Positions 7,745 to 15,695 of a stretch of DNA of 64,000 nucleotides are shown here, one piece after another. Both the position numbers and the translations under genes were made by a program. Position 1 is the stretch's first letter. Each line of letters begins with the position of its first letter. Origin of the DNA: Phascolarctobacterium sp. (GTDB taxonomy: Bacteria; Bacillota; Negativicutes; Acidaminococcales; Acidaminococcaceae); the NCBI GenBank assembly GCA_003150755.1, contig QAMT01000002.1:558001-622000 (forward strand), given 5' to 3'. The notes beneath the pieces are model-generated. The model was not told the origin of the DNA and ran no database searches. It saw only the letters and a list, made by a program, of their open reading frames with translations.

Positions 7745-8983
7745 TTATAAATTTACAAGTGTTTCAAATTCTTTTTCAAATGCTCCTATAACAAATTCAT
7801 GCCTTACTTTATTAATAAATTTTGTATCAGTTATGATTTTATAAATAGTTACACCTATTCCTCCTAAATCTAAGTTTTGTAAAGCTTTTTCATATTCTTC
7901 TTTATAAACCGCTAATCCACATAACCCTAGATTAAAAATAGAAGCAACCATATTAGAATACAAAATTATTTTTATAGTTCTAACTTTATATAAATTTTCT
8001 TCATCTATTGTTTTTCCTTTATAAAACATTCTATGAATAACAGCAATCAAATAATTTATCAACATTGTATAATTTACCTGTTCAACAACTATTTGTAACT
8101 GTTTTGCAAGATATATAGCATTTGCACAATCAAAACCATATTCTGCTAATTTTCCCGCTAATTCTGGCGATATAACAGTTAAAAATGGTAATGGTAAACT
8201 ATCTTTAGTGTTTATATCTGATTGTAAATGCGCAATCTCTTTTAAAAAAGAAAGCGTAACCTTCTGCCTACCATTTCCGTCAGTATTATTAATTATTTTA
8301 TCATATGTATATTCTAAAACTTTGATAGTATCAGCTTTTTCATCAAAGGAATCTCTATTTAAGTTATTCGTTTTTACATGATAAGATTCTATTCCAAATT
8401 TCTCTTTTTTGGGAGGAATTATTCCGTGAGTTATTGTAACTGTTGCAGTAGCAATATTAGCAGTTCCAAAAATCAACCCTAAAATTGGATCATGACCTAA
8501 AGTTTTTCCTCTGTGTTTGAATTTTCCGCTATTTTTAAAATTGCCATCAGCACCATCTATTACATCAAAAGGAACTGGCTTATTTAAAATTTCTTCTATA
8601 CTCGGATTATAATAGTCACTACTTCTTTTTTCTTTACTATAATTGTGTTTGCCCGCTTCAGTTTGATCATCAGGTCTTTCTTCTGGCAAAGATAAAGAAT
8701 CTTGTAGAAACTGCCTTGCTATTTGTAATCCTATAGCAACAAAAAGTATCTTAATATCAACATCAGTCAGCTCTGTTTTACTTTCGAAATTATTAGCTAA
8801 TTCTGTTATTTTTCCAGGCGCTTTCAAAACTAAATTAGCTGCTACTATTGCAGTTTTAAAATTATCTCTTAATTTTGCATCAGCTTCTTTTATATCCGCT
8901 TCAATTTGTGCATGTTCACACTCAATGCTATTAATACAATCATTAAATTTTTGTAATTCATCAAAATTTTCAACATGAGACAT
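7745..8983 (-). CDS. Unknown 412-aa protein, second gene of an AT-rich pair
   Basis: I do not recognise this family. Residues 1-60 are a charged helix (possible coiled coil), and 65-105 contain a hydrophobic helix (DIKILFVAIGLQIARQFL). The centre holds an unusual Gly-rich conserved-looking block near residues 160-185 (TLGHDPILGLIFGTANIAT). Two further hydrophobic stretches follow near 305-320 (TMLINYLIAVIHRMF) and 335-360 (IILYSNMVASIFNLGLCGLAV). This suggests a membrane-associated or pore-like protein. It has no signal peptide. It follows the 290-aa gene by 15 bases with its own GAAAGG site, so they form one operon. The AT content far exceeds that of both neighbours (arsR, AsmA-like), a sign of acquisition. 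A defence, toxin or other accessory role is conjecture. Confidence 0.7.
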   Translation of the reverse strand: MSHVENFDELQKFNDCINSIECEHAQIEADIKEADAKLRDNFKTAIVAANLVLKAPGKITELANNFESKTELTDVDIKILFVAIGLQIARQFLQDSLSLPEERPDDQTEAGKHNYSKEKRSSDYYNPSIEEILNKPVPFDVIDGADGNFKNSGKFKHRGKTLGHDPILGLIFGTANIATATVTITHGIIPPKKEKFGIESYHVKTNNLNRDSFDEKADTIKVLEYTYDKIINNTDGNGRQKVTLSFLKEIAHLQSDINTKDSLPLPFLTVISPELAGKLAEYGFDCANAIYLAKQLQIVVEQVNYTMLINYLIAVIHRMFYKGKTIDEENLYKVRTIKIILYSNMVASIFNLGLCGLAVYKEEYEKALQNLDLGGIGVTIYKIITDTKFINKVRHEFVIGAFEKEFETLVNL

Positions 8984-8998
8984 TTTATCTTTCCTTTC

Positions 8999-9871
8999 TT
9001 ATATAAAATTTTCTATAAATTCTACTTCTATTCTCAAATTAATTAAAGTATTTTCTAATTCTTCTTTTCTTTTCAACCCATCGTCTATTATTTTATTTAT
9101 TTTTACATTAAGATCTTTTTCCTTTTTAATACTATTAAAATACTTATCTTTACTCGATTCAGCTTTATTTTTTAATTTCTGTAAATTTTTATCAAAAAAA
9201 TCATGTGCTTGTTTGGCCCCTTGAAGAATATATTTATGTTTCCTTTTATCTAATAAATAAAATACTCCCGTTAAACTCCAAAACGCAAAGTTAAAAATAT
9301 AACTAATACCTACAGAGCCTTGTGTCATTCTTGTGTCAGAAGTCAATATTAACTCATCAATCTTGCTATTTGGAATTTTATATTTATCACCTAATTTATT
9401 ATAAATTTTATCACGCACTTTTTTTAAATCTTCTATTTGATTCTTTAAATCTGATAAATTTTTAGATAAATTTTTTAAAAAATTCATTTGTTTTTCATAT
9501 TTATTATTTTCAGTACGCGAAAGATTTCTCAGTGTTTGAAGTTCTACCGCTGTTTTTATACAATTTTCTAAATAAACTTTTCTAAATGATATTAGGCACT
9601 TTTTATACCCATACTCTATAAATTTTTCTTTACTCCATGTAAATTTATTTGGTTCAACTATTAAAATATTTTTATCGAAATATATACCTGTCTTATTATT
9701 TCTTTTACTTCTTAAAAATTCAATTTCAGCAAGCATATTTTTTATATCTTCATCTAAAAAAGGTAATTTATCAACATAATATTCATTTTTTTCAATAATA
9801 CTCAAAAAATAATCTACCATGCTTTTATCACATAATTCAACCTCGTTTTCAAATTCATTATACATAAACAT
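8999..9871 (-). CDS. Unknown coiled-coil membrane protein, first gene of the AT-rich pair
   Basis: 290 residues, unrecognised. A long predicted coiled coil spans roughly 115-165 (NKYEKQMNFLKNLSKNLSD, LKNQIEDLKKVRDK). A hydrophobic segment at about 190-207 (ISYIFNFAFWSLTGVFYLL) follows, then a second Lys/Glu-rich coiled coil to residue 285. The coil-membrane-coil layout resembles structural or effector-partner proteins more than an enzyme, and no catalytic motif is visible. The ATG at 9871 has a GGAG site. It is AT-rich like its partner and unlike the genes on either side. Candidate regulatory sequence is limited to the 47 bases upstream. Confidence 0.7.
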   Translation of the reverse strand: MFMYNEFENEVELCDKSMVDYFLSIIEKNEYYVDKLPFLDEDIKNMLAEIEFLRSKRNNKTGIYFDKNILIVEPNKFTWSKEKFIEYGYKKCLISFRKVYLENCIKTAVELQTLRNLSRTENNKYEKQMNFLKNLSKNLSDLKNQIEDLKKVRDKIYNKLGDKYKIPNSKIDELILTSDTRMTQGSVGISYIFNFAFWSLTGVFYLLDKRKHKYILQGAKQAHDFFDKNLQKLKNKAESSKDKYFNSIKKEKDLNVKINKIIDDGLKRKEELENTLINLRIEVEFIENFI

Positions 9872-9918
9872 TCTCCTTTTCTTATCTTTTAGTTATATTA
9901 TACAACAAAATTATATTT

Positions 9919-11229
9919 TTACTTCACCTGTATTTTTTCGCCGCCGGGTGCGGTTAAAAAGATGTCTTTGATATGCACGCGCCCTTTAACGATTTCAAAT
10001 GCGTCGCTGGTTACTTCGCCCAGCGGCGTTTTTATTTTTACATCCGTAAACTGCAATACGCCGTTTCTGTCGCTGAAATTACCGGCAATGCTTTCAAACG
10101 GTATCAGGCTGTACGTTCCCGCACCGCTGGTAAAACTGCCGTAAGTCAGCACATTTTTAGGATTGCCGTCACTGCGCATTTTTAAAATCAGCTCCACGCG
10201 GCAGTTTATTTTACTTGTTTTGGCTGCGATAGAAGCCATCAGGTCATGCCCCAATGCGTCAATCGTATAAGCACGGGTATCAATGTCGTAAGTGCCTGTT
10301 GCTTCCACATTGCCTCCGTAAATGCCGCCTGTTACATTGCGGAAATCAATCTTACCGTCCTCGTACCAAAAATCGCCGTTGACTTTGTAAAAACGCAGCG
10401 CAGGTATATTGAGCTGCAAAAATTCTATGCGCCCGTCAATCACCGGCCCTGCCAAAGGCCCGGTAGCATGGCCGTACACGCTGGCTGTATCCTTAACCTT
10501 GCCAAGGCCCAGCGATTCCGGCACAATATCTTTCATTGAGATATACAAATCGCACTGCGCCCCGCTGCTGCCTTTTGTTATTTTGCCGCTGATGCTGAGC
10601 GAATCGCCAATCATCAGCCCGCCAAAATCGGCCGCCGTTATTTTCAGTTTTATTTCGTCCGGCTTTTCGCTGCGGATATCGGCATTAACGCCGCTTAAAG
10701 AAAAATAACGGTGCATGTAACTGGCCGTTAAGGTGCAGTTATTGATTTTTATACGGCTTGCAGGCAGTTTATCCGGCAGATTGATATGCAGCCCGCGGTG
10801 TTTTGTTTTTGGCTGGTTATCATTTTTGGGCTTTTCCGGCAAAAAGGCAGGCCGCATCTCTTTATTAAAACGAATGGCAATAACAGGGTTATTCAGTTCT
10901 GCTTCTACCAGGCTGCTGAGCTGAAGGCTGCCGGTAACAACGTCCCACGGTTTAACCTTAAAGCGTCCGTCCGGCACAAAAATTACCGGTTCGCCTTCCG
11001 CGTCCAGCCATTTTAAACCGCTGAAGCTGACATTGCCCCACATATCGGCGCTGATGCTGTCAACGGCAACATTGCCTTCCAGCAAATGCTGGCGCGCCAT
11101 CTCGCGGTTAAAAATTTCCGTCGCCTTTGCTCCCGCAAGGCTGCACAGCCAAAAATAAACGCCTATTAGTAGCAGCGCTGCCGCGATAAGCGCCATATAT
11201 AATTTAGGGTGATAAAACTTTTTTAACAT
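9919..11229 (-). CDS. AsmA/TamB-like envelope protein
   Basis: About 436 residues with a single N-terminal membrane anchor (near residues 10-30, LYMALIAAALLLIGVYFWL), then a long beta-repeat region typical of AsmA-like proteins: SADMWGNVSFSGLKWLD, FKVKPWDVVTGSLQLSSLVEAEL, GPVIDGRIEFLQLNIPALRF, and TPLGEVTSDAFEIVKGRVHI at the end. Such proteins form periplasm-spanning grooves for phospholipid transport or outer-membrane assembly, which implies a diderm cell. I start at the ATG at 11229, with GAGG 5 bases upstream, instead of 19 codons earlier. It is divergent from purC and ends 47 bases from the AT-rich pair. Confidence 0.8.
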   Translation of the reverse strand: MLKKFYHPKLYMALIAAALLLIGVYFWLCSLAGAKATEIFNREMARQHLLEGNVAVDSISADMWGNVSFSGLKWLDAEGEPVIFVPDGRFKVKPWDVVTGSLQLSSLVEAELNNPVIAIRFNKEMRPAFLPEKPKNDNQPKTKHRGLHINLPDKLPASRIKINNCTLTASYMHRYFSLSGVNADIRSEKPDEIKLKITAADFGGLMIGDSLSISGKITKGSSGAQCDLYISMKDIVPESLGLGKVKDTASVYGHATGPLAGPVIDGRIEFLQLNIPALRFYKVNGDFWYEDGKIDFRNVTGGIYGGNVEATGTYDIDTRAYTIDALGHDLMASIAAKTSKINCRVELILKMRSDGNPKNVLTYGSFTSGAGTYSLIPFESIAGNFSDRNGVLQFTDVKIKTPLGEVTSDAFEIVKGRVHIKDIFLTAPGGEKIQVK

Positions 11230-11387
11230 ATATACCTCGTAAGCTATCCTATCTTGATTATATTTTTTATCTGCTGCGCACGTCAAGTAAATCTGTTAAT
11301 TAAAAGCCCTGTTTACTTATTTTAAAACGCCGGACAGCAAATTTGCCGCTTGCCGCTGCGTTTAAAATATAAATTTTGTTACAACTA

Positions 11388-11416
11388 TTGCTATGTAAAG
11401 CACTTAAGTATATAAT
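11388..11416 (+). promoter_or_regulatory. purC promoter
   Basis: TTGCTA (11388-11393), 17-base spacer, TATAAT (11411-11416), 45 bases before the purC ATG. No purine riboswitch was recognised in the short leader. Confidence 0.6.
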
Positions 11417-11461
11417 ATCTGTATAGTTATTCCGAGTGGTTTGAAAGGAGCAGCAAAATTT

Positions 11462-12145
11462 ATGGAAAAAATCTACGAAGGCAAAACCAAAACTGTTTTC
11501 AAACTGGAAAACGGCAACGTACTGTTAAAATTCAAAGATGACTGCACCGGCAAAGACGGCGTGTTCGACCCGGGCGAAAACAGCATCGGCCTCACCATCG
11601 AAGGTATCGGCAAAGCTAACCTCGAAACCTCTATTCACTTCTTTGAAATCCTTAAAAAAGAAGGCGTAAAAACCCACTATGTAAGCGCTGACATCGACAA
11701 CGCTACCATGGAAGTTCTTCCCTGCAAAGTATTCGGCAAAGGCCTGGAAGTTATCTGCCGCTTAAAAGCAACCGGCAGCTTCATCCGCCGTTACGGCGAT
11801 TACATTGCTGACGGCACTGCAATCGAAGGCGGCTATGTTGAAACTACTTTGAAAGACGACGCTAAAGGCGACCCGCTGATTACCGAAGACGGCCTTGTTA
11901 CCCTTGGCATTATGGGCCATGACGATTACAAGAGCCTGAAAGAACAGACCCTTAAAATTACTAAAATCGTTGCTGACGACCTTGCAAAAATGGGCCTTGA
12001 CCTGTACGACATCAAATTTGAGTTTGGTTACCACAACGGCGAAGTAATCCTCATCGACGAAATTGCCAGCGGCAACATGCGCGTTTACAAAGACGGCAAA
12101 TATGTTGACCCTGTAACCTTAACTTCCATCATTCTTGGCAAATAA
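11462..12145 (+). CDS. purC: Phosphoribosylaminoimidazole-succinocarboxamide synthase
   Basis: 227 residues, full length for SAICAR synthetase: MEKIYEGKTKTVFKL at the N-terminus, KFKDDCTG, the nucleotide- and substrate-binding TKIVADDLAKMGLDLYDIK and FEFGYHNGEVILIDEIASG. It joins CAIR and aspartate with ATP in step 7 of IMP synthesis, in the cytoplasm. The ATG at 11462 has AAAGGAG upstream; a longer frame start is unlikely. It is monocistronic here, between a good promoter and a GC-rich terminator, away from any pur cluster. Codon use suggests high expression. Confidence 0.97.
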   Translation: MEKIYEGKTKTVFKLENGNVLLKFKDDCTGKDGVFDPGENSIGLTIEGIGKANLETSIHFFEILKKEGVKTHYVSADIDNATMEVLPCKVFGKGLEVICRLKATGSFIRRYGDYIADGTAIEGGYVETTLKDDAKGDPLITEDGLVTLGIMGHDDYKSLKEQTLKITKIVADDLAKMGLDLYDIKFEFGYHNGEVILIDEIASGNMRVYKDGKYVDPVTLTSIILGK

Positions 12146-12156
12146 AGCATAAAATC

Positions 12157-12183
12157 AAAACCGCCGGCTCAGCCGGCGGTTTG
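12157..12183 (+). terminator. purC terminator
   Basis: CCGCCGGC (12161-12168) / GCCGGCGG (12172-12179) with loop TCA, A-run before and T-run after, so it may work both ways. Confidence 0.85.
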
Positions 12184-12264
12184 TTCGCCGCTCGAAGCGG
12201 CTGGTACAGCTGCATCTCAAGATGCCTGATTTTTATTCGTCAGCTGCAATTACTTCTACTCACT

Positions 12265-12286
12265 GCCCCTCATGAGGGGCTTTTTT
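12265..12286 (+). terminator. Palindromic terminator at the tnpA 3' end of the IS
   Basis: GCCCCTC-AT-GAGGGGC followed by six T. It would stop plus-strand transcription entering the element antisense to tnpA and may double as the transposase recognition hairpin. Confidence 0.65.
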
Positions 12287-12758
12287 ATTGCTTCTTTTCC
12301 ACTGGCTTGCCCGTAAACGGGTCGACATACTCTTTCATATTCATTCTGTCCGCCATTATATCTTCCGTTATTTGATTTTTTATATACTCCTCTATCTTCT
12401 TTGTGTTTTTACCTACTGTATCCACAAAATATCCTCTGCACCAGAAATGCCTGTTCCCGTACTTATACTTTAAATTGGCATGCCTGTCAAATATCATCAG
12501 TGAACTTTTTCCCTTGAGGTATCCTACTATCTGTGACACACTGTACTTCGGTGGTATTTTTACTAGCATATGTACATGGTCTATGCAGCATTCTGCTTCT
12601 ATTATTTCTATTTCCTTCCTTTCGCAAAGCATTCTCAATATTCTCCCTATATCTCTCCTTAATGCTCCATAGATTTCCCGTCTCCTATACTTTGGTGCAA
12701 ATACTATATGAAATTTGCAATTCCAGGATGTGTGTGCTAAACTTTCTTTATTATTCAT
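12285..12758 (-). CDS. tnpA: IS200/IS605-family Y1 transposase TnpA
   Basis: 157 residues, typical length. It has the HUH metal-binding motif HVH (His61, His63) and the catalytic Tyr125 in NTKKIEEYIKNQ, preceded by WNCKFHIVFAPKYRR, which is diagnostic of the family. The enzyme excises and inserts single-stranded DNA through a 5'-phosphotyrosine link, preferring lagging-strand templates. I start at the ATG at 12758, where GGAGG lies about 10 bases upstream inside a long inverted repeat that would hide it. The protein appears intact. It sits about 39 kb from oriC. Confidence 0.93.
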   Translation of the reverse strand: MNNKESLAHTSWNCKFHIVFAPKYRRREIYGALRRDIGRILRMLCERKEIEIIEAECCIDHVHMLVKIPPKYSVSQIVGYLKGKSSLMIFDRHANLKYKYGNRHFWCRGYFVDTVGKNTKKIEEYIKNQITEDIMADRMNMKEYVDPFTGKPVEKKQ

Positions 12759-12759
12759 A

Positions 12760-12828
12760 AAAAATTCCTCCAATTCTTTTTATAATGCAGCTGACGAACT
12801 ACATTATTGTATCATTGGAGGAATTTTT
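12760..12828 (-). promoter_or_regulatory. Long hairpin that sequesters the tnpA ribosome-binding site
   Basis: AAAAATTCCTCCAAT (12760-12774) and ATTGGAGGAATTTTT (12814-12828) are perfect 15-bp inverted repeats, with an inner ATAATG (12782-12787) / CATTAT (12802-12807). In the tnpA mRNA the GGAGG would be paired. Translational repression of this kind is established for Salmonella IS200. Confidence 0.75.
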
Positions 12829-13144
12829 CTTTAATCTAAAGATTTTAATCTCACCAGCATAGCTGGTGGTTGTTGTTCTTTCGCTTCTTCGTCGCTCAGA
12901 ACCATCGCTAAAGCATATAATACTGAAGAACGGCTACATACGCCGTTCTTTTTTGTTTATATCAAAAATTTTGCCCTGAAATTGCCGTTTTTGCTAAAAT
13001 AAGATAATCCTTTAGCGTGCGAAAGCATAAATAAAGTGCAAATTAAATCAAAAATAAAATGCCGAAGGCATTGATAAATGATAAATGGAGAGGGCAAAAA
13101 AGCCAGTATTTATGCGGGTTTCGAGCGATAAATAACACAAGAGG
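12829..13144. other. Gene-free stretch between IS200 and toxin cassettes
   Basis: It holds the IS 5' palindrome, a plus-strand terminator at 12926-12954, a short hairpin AATGCCGAAGGCATT near 13067, and otherwise AT-rich sequence. No coding frame with a plausible start was found. Confidence 0.5.
12926..12954 (+). terminator. Rho-independent terminator with no obvious gene
   Basis: AAGAACGGC / GCCGTTCTT with a 7-base loop, then a T run. A TATAAT at about 12915-12920 lies just before it. It may be the remnant of a gene split by the IS or cassette insertion. Confidence 0.7.
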
Positions 13145-13795
13145 TTGAGTAAAGATGAAGATAATGAAATTTTTATTCGTAATGAACGAGAGAATGAGTG
13201 GCAAGAATATAAGGCAAAACGGATTTACACAGAAGATGAGCTTCTTGAAAATGAAAATAGAATATTCTACAATTATAAGGATGGTAGTGCATATTATATA
13301 GACTCTGATGGAGTAATGTATTGTGGGTATGACGGTAAGTCTTTGCAAAAAGCGGCAAGTACTTCTGTAAAAACAGCTATTGATTTAGGAATAATAAGTG
13401 ACCCTTCTACCATGCAATCAGACTATATTTATGGGCAAATTGGTGTAGGTATTTATAAAAATTTATCAGCATCTGTTGGTTTCATTGTTGATAAACAAGG
13501 TGATATCTATTGTTTTGAACAAGACTCGGTTGGAGCAGGTTTGAGTGCGCCAATTAATATAGGATATGGCAAAGGAATTGTTAATAATTCATGGAAAGAT
13601 AGATATGGTGATGATGCTTTACATATGGGTATAAGTGGTAGTAGCGAAAGTATTAGCGGAAGTAGTATTGTAAGTTGCAGCATTTCTTCATCTAGAATCG
13701 ATGGTGCTGCGGTTACTATAGAAATAGGTGTTGAAACTTCTGTAGGAGTTTCTTATTCAAAAAGAATTGCTCATTGGGTAGGTAAGATTGAATGA
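13145..13795 (+). CDS. Orphan polymorphic-toxin C-terminal tip (candidate)
   Basis: 216 residues that open with TTG without a usable ribosome site; the frame is already open from 13136, just after a stop. This suggests the 3' piece of a larger secreted protein and not a free-standing gene. The sequence has a charged N-terminal helix (NERENEWQEYKAKRIY), a Gly/Tyr-rich middle (YIYGQIGVGIYKNLSASVG) and a Ser/Gly-rich tail. No catalytic motif was recognised. It overlaps the next small membrane-anchored protein by ATGA, as toxin and immunity genes do. The pre-toxin fragment that follows at 14241 supports assignment to a hemagglutinin/CdiA-type tip cassette. The activity is unknown. Confidence 0.5.
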   Translation: MSKDEDNEIFIRNERENEWQEYKAKRIYTEDELLENENRIFYNYKDGSAYYIDSDGVMYCGYDGKSLQKAASTSVKTAIDLGIISDPSTMQSDYIYGQIGVGIYKNLSASVGFIVDKQGDIYCFEQDSVGAGLSAPINIGYGKGIVNNSWKDRYGDDALHMGISGSSESISGSSIVSCSISSSRIDGAAVTIEIGVETSVGVSYSKRIAHWVGKIE

Positions 13796-14226
13796 AAAAA
13801 GATTTATTAATAATATTATTATTGCTTGCTATTAGTTTTTTCATACCAAAAGACCCAGTACATATCATAAATTTTTTTAGAGGAGTACCAAGCATTGCAA
13901 AACAAACTCAAATTTATAATAATGAAATATCTATGTTAAATATTACTGAAATGCAAGAGTTAAAAAAAGAGTTTGTTAGAAATTACTTTTTTATTGTTAC
14001 TTATTCTTTCGCAGGTGCTGAACAAAATGCAAATTTAATAGAAAATATACTTATACCAAAATTTAAAAAGAATGGATGGATTATGAAAGAAAAATATAAT
14101 AATAAAAATGATAATATGATAATGTTTGTGAAAAAACCATATTATTGTGAAGTAAAATTATACAAAGATATAGTTAGATTAGAATTTGGGCATCTAAAAT
14201 CAGTAGTTAGACTATGGGATTATTGA
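13792..14226 (+). CDS. Putative membrane-anchored immunity protein
   Basis: 144 residues: an N-terminal hydrophobic anchor (residues 4-19, DLLIILLLLAISFFI) and a soluble Lys/Asn-rich domain (NILIPKFKKNGWIMKEKY, FVKKPYYCEVKLYKDIVRLEF). The family is unrecognised. It overlaps the preceding toxin-tip frame by 4 bases, which implies co-translation. Its position, size and single anchor fit an immunity protein that neutralises a toxin acting at or entering through the inner membrane. It is very AT-rich compared with the core genome. Confidence 0.55.
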   Translation: MKKDLLIILLLLAISFFIPKDPVHIINFFRGVPSIAKQTQIYNNEISMLNITEMQELKKEFVRNYFFIVTYSFAGAEQNANLIENILIPKFKKNGWIMKEKYNNKNDNMIMFVKKPYYCEVKLYKDIVRLEFGHLKSVVRLWDY

Positions 14227-14240
14227 AAATATTTATTTGA

Positions 14241-14944
14241 AAATTAAATAATACAGTACTTGGTGGCAGTGATTTTCTTGCAGGGGCAAGCCCAGCTGCG
14301 GTTAATAAACTTGTCAGTGATAAGATTGTTGAAACAGCAAACGGAGACCCGGCAATGTCACAGTGGCTTAGCGCTGCTGTTGGTGCAGTTGTATCTGAAG
14401 TAGTAAATCAAAATGCACAAAGTGGTGCAAGTATTACTGCCAGTGAAATGAAAAATAATAAATTTGAAGATTATTATGATGTTTACGATTTAGTTATGTT
14501 CAAATTGGGAACTACTAATGATGCGGCTATAAAACAAACTTTAGCATCTGCTGTAATTGAAGGATATAATACAGAACAAGAAAAATATTATTAAATTTTG
14601 GAGATGGAGACTTTATTGATATAAAAGTAGGGCATGCTTATAGAGATACTCATAGAAGTCAACAAAAAGGTGATGTAGCGCCTTTAACTTATACAAGTGA
14701 AGAAGATATAGTAGCCTCTGTAGTATCAGCGGTATTATTTGCCTATGAAAATCATAAAGAGTCTGGAACTAATTTTCCTATATTTAGTAGTGAAGGAGTA
14801 GAAAAATTATACTCTAATGTATTCTTGTTTAATCCTTCAACTGGAAAAAATGAATCTACACGGTTGGAAATAATAGTTGGTATAAACCCACGTAATGGTC
14901 AGATAGAAGTTTCAAACTTTTATCCTGTAATGAAACTAAGGTAA
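14241..14944 (+). pseudogene. Pre-toxin plus toxin C-terminal fragment of a CdiA/FHA-type protein, frameshifted
   Basis: The first frame (14241-14594) has no start and reads NTVLGGSDFLAGASPAAVNK and GDPAMSQWLSAAVGAVVSEV, which matches the conserved pre-toxin region of hemagglutinin-repeat polymorphic toxins. It ends at TAA 14592-14594. The toxin domain continues in another frame, open from 14570 to 14944 (FGDGDFIDIKVGHAYRDTHR through NPRNGQIEVSNFYPVMKLR). Adding one A to the A5 run at 14581-14585 would join both into one chain. Either a one-base deletion inactivated it or the tract is variable. Absence of the N-terminal secretion and repeat regions marks it as an orphan cassette. The toxin activity is not recognised. 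Confidence 0.65.
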
Positions 14945-14964
14945 ACATATTAAAGGAGAACATT

Positions 14965-15429
14965 ATGAAATTTAATGAAGTTGCATATGTATATCTATAT
15001 TTAGCTGATAGTCCTGATGATTATAAAAAAAGCAGAAATGTTGGTTATGCACTTGATTGTGTAGAAAGGTGGTTAGAGAGTTCTTTTTGGGAAAATTATG
15101 ATGAATTAGATTTAGAAATAATTAAAAAATTTACATGTTCAGATTATGTATACTGTTTTAATAATATTTATTTCGCATGGCGTTTTTATAAAAAACATAT
15201 GGAAATAGAAAAGAACAATTTAACAATGTATAAAAATTTTAATGTATTTTTATATATATATGGTTGGGAATTAGAACATTTATTTTTAGAACATCTCATT
15301 AAAGAAAATAAAGATATAAATGATATATATAGATTTTGTATTAATTTAGAATTATATAAAAATAATAAAGTTTATGAGATGATAGAAGAAGATATGGATG
15401 AGTATATAAAAAAACTTAACTTGTTATAA
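14965..15429 (+). CDS. Putative cognate immunity protein, 154 aa
   Basis: A 154-residue acidic, helical, aromatic-rich soluble protein (WLESSFWENYDELDLEIIKK, YIYGWELEHLFLEHLIKE) with no signal peptide, preceded by a strong AAAGGAG site. It starts 21 bases after the end of the frameshifted toxin domain, the standard place for an immunity gene. The family is unrecognised. It is intact although the toxin frame is broken, which is common in orphan cassettes, where immunity remains useful. It is strongly AT-rich. Confidence 0.55.
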   Translation: MKFNEVAYVYLYLADSPDDYKKSRNVGYALDCVERWLESSFWENYDELDLEIIKKFTCSDYVYCFNNIYFAWRFYKKHMEIEKNNLTMYKNFNVFLYIYGWELEHLFLEHLIKENKDINDIYRFCINLELYKNNKVYEMIEEDMDEYIKKLNLL

Positions 15430-15487
15430 AAATACAAGAGTATAATTACTTCCAGTATCATAAATGTATTAAGATTTTATGACAAAT

Positions 15488-15517
15488 AAAAGGCTAAAAA
15501 CAGCCTTTTATTTTTTT
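15488..15517 (+). terminator. Terminator after the toxin-immunity cassettes
   Basis: AAAAGGCT (15488-15495) / AGCCTTTT (15502-15509), then T-rich sequence. Confidence 0.8.
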
Positions 15518-15601
15518 ACATTTAACTATTTATAAGATAAATGCTTCAAAATAGAGTAAACATTTTACAAAATCCTTGGCAAATAATAAACGCCGAAATT
15601 T

Positions 15602-15632
15602 AACGGTAGCTTAACAACGGCTGCCGTTTTTT
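15602..15632 (+). terminator. Second plus-strand terminator
   Basis: AACGGTAGC / GCTGCCGTT (one G-U), 9-base loop, followed by T. There is no gene between it and the previous terminator. Confidence 0.7.
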
Positions 15633-15657
15633 ATATCTGCCCTTGGGCAAAAACTAA

Positions 15658-15684
15658 GCCTGCACAGTACGTGCAGGCTTTTTT
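15658..15684 (-). terminator. Bidirectional terminator at the PepSY gene end
   Basis: GCCTGCAC-AGTAC-GTGCAGGC with T runs in both directions; it lies just beyond the stop of the minus-strand PepSY gene. Confidence 0.75.
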
Positions 15685-15695
15685 AGTTTATGCTG

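Larger units (their letters stand above)
12236..12870 (-). mobile_element. IS200-type insertion sequence (single tnpA); ends approximate
   Basis: It contains one Y1 transposase gene with no tnpB. Candidate end structures are the palindrome GCCCCTCATGAGGGGC (12265-12280) on the 3' side of tnpA and CACCAGC-ATA-GCTGGTG (12852-12868) on the 5' side. These resemble the subterminal hairpins that HUH transposases recognise; such elements have no terminal inverted repeats or target duplication. A 13-bp sequence TTCGTCAGCTGCA (12236-12248) recurs inverted at 12786-12798. The exact boundaries need comparison with an empty site. Confidence 0.7.
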
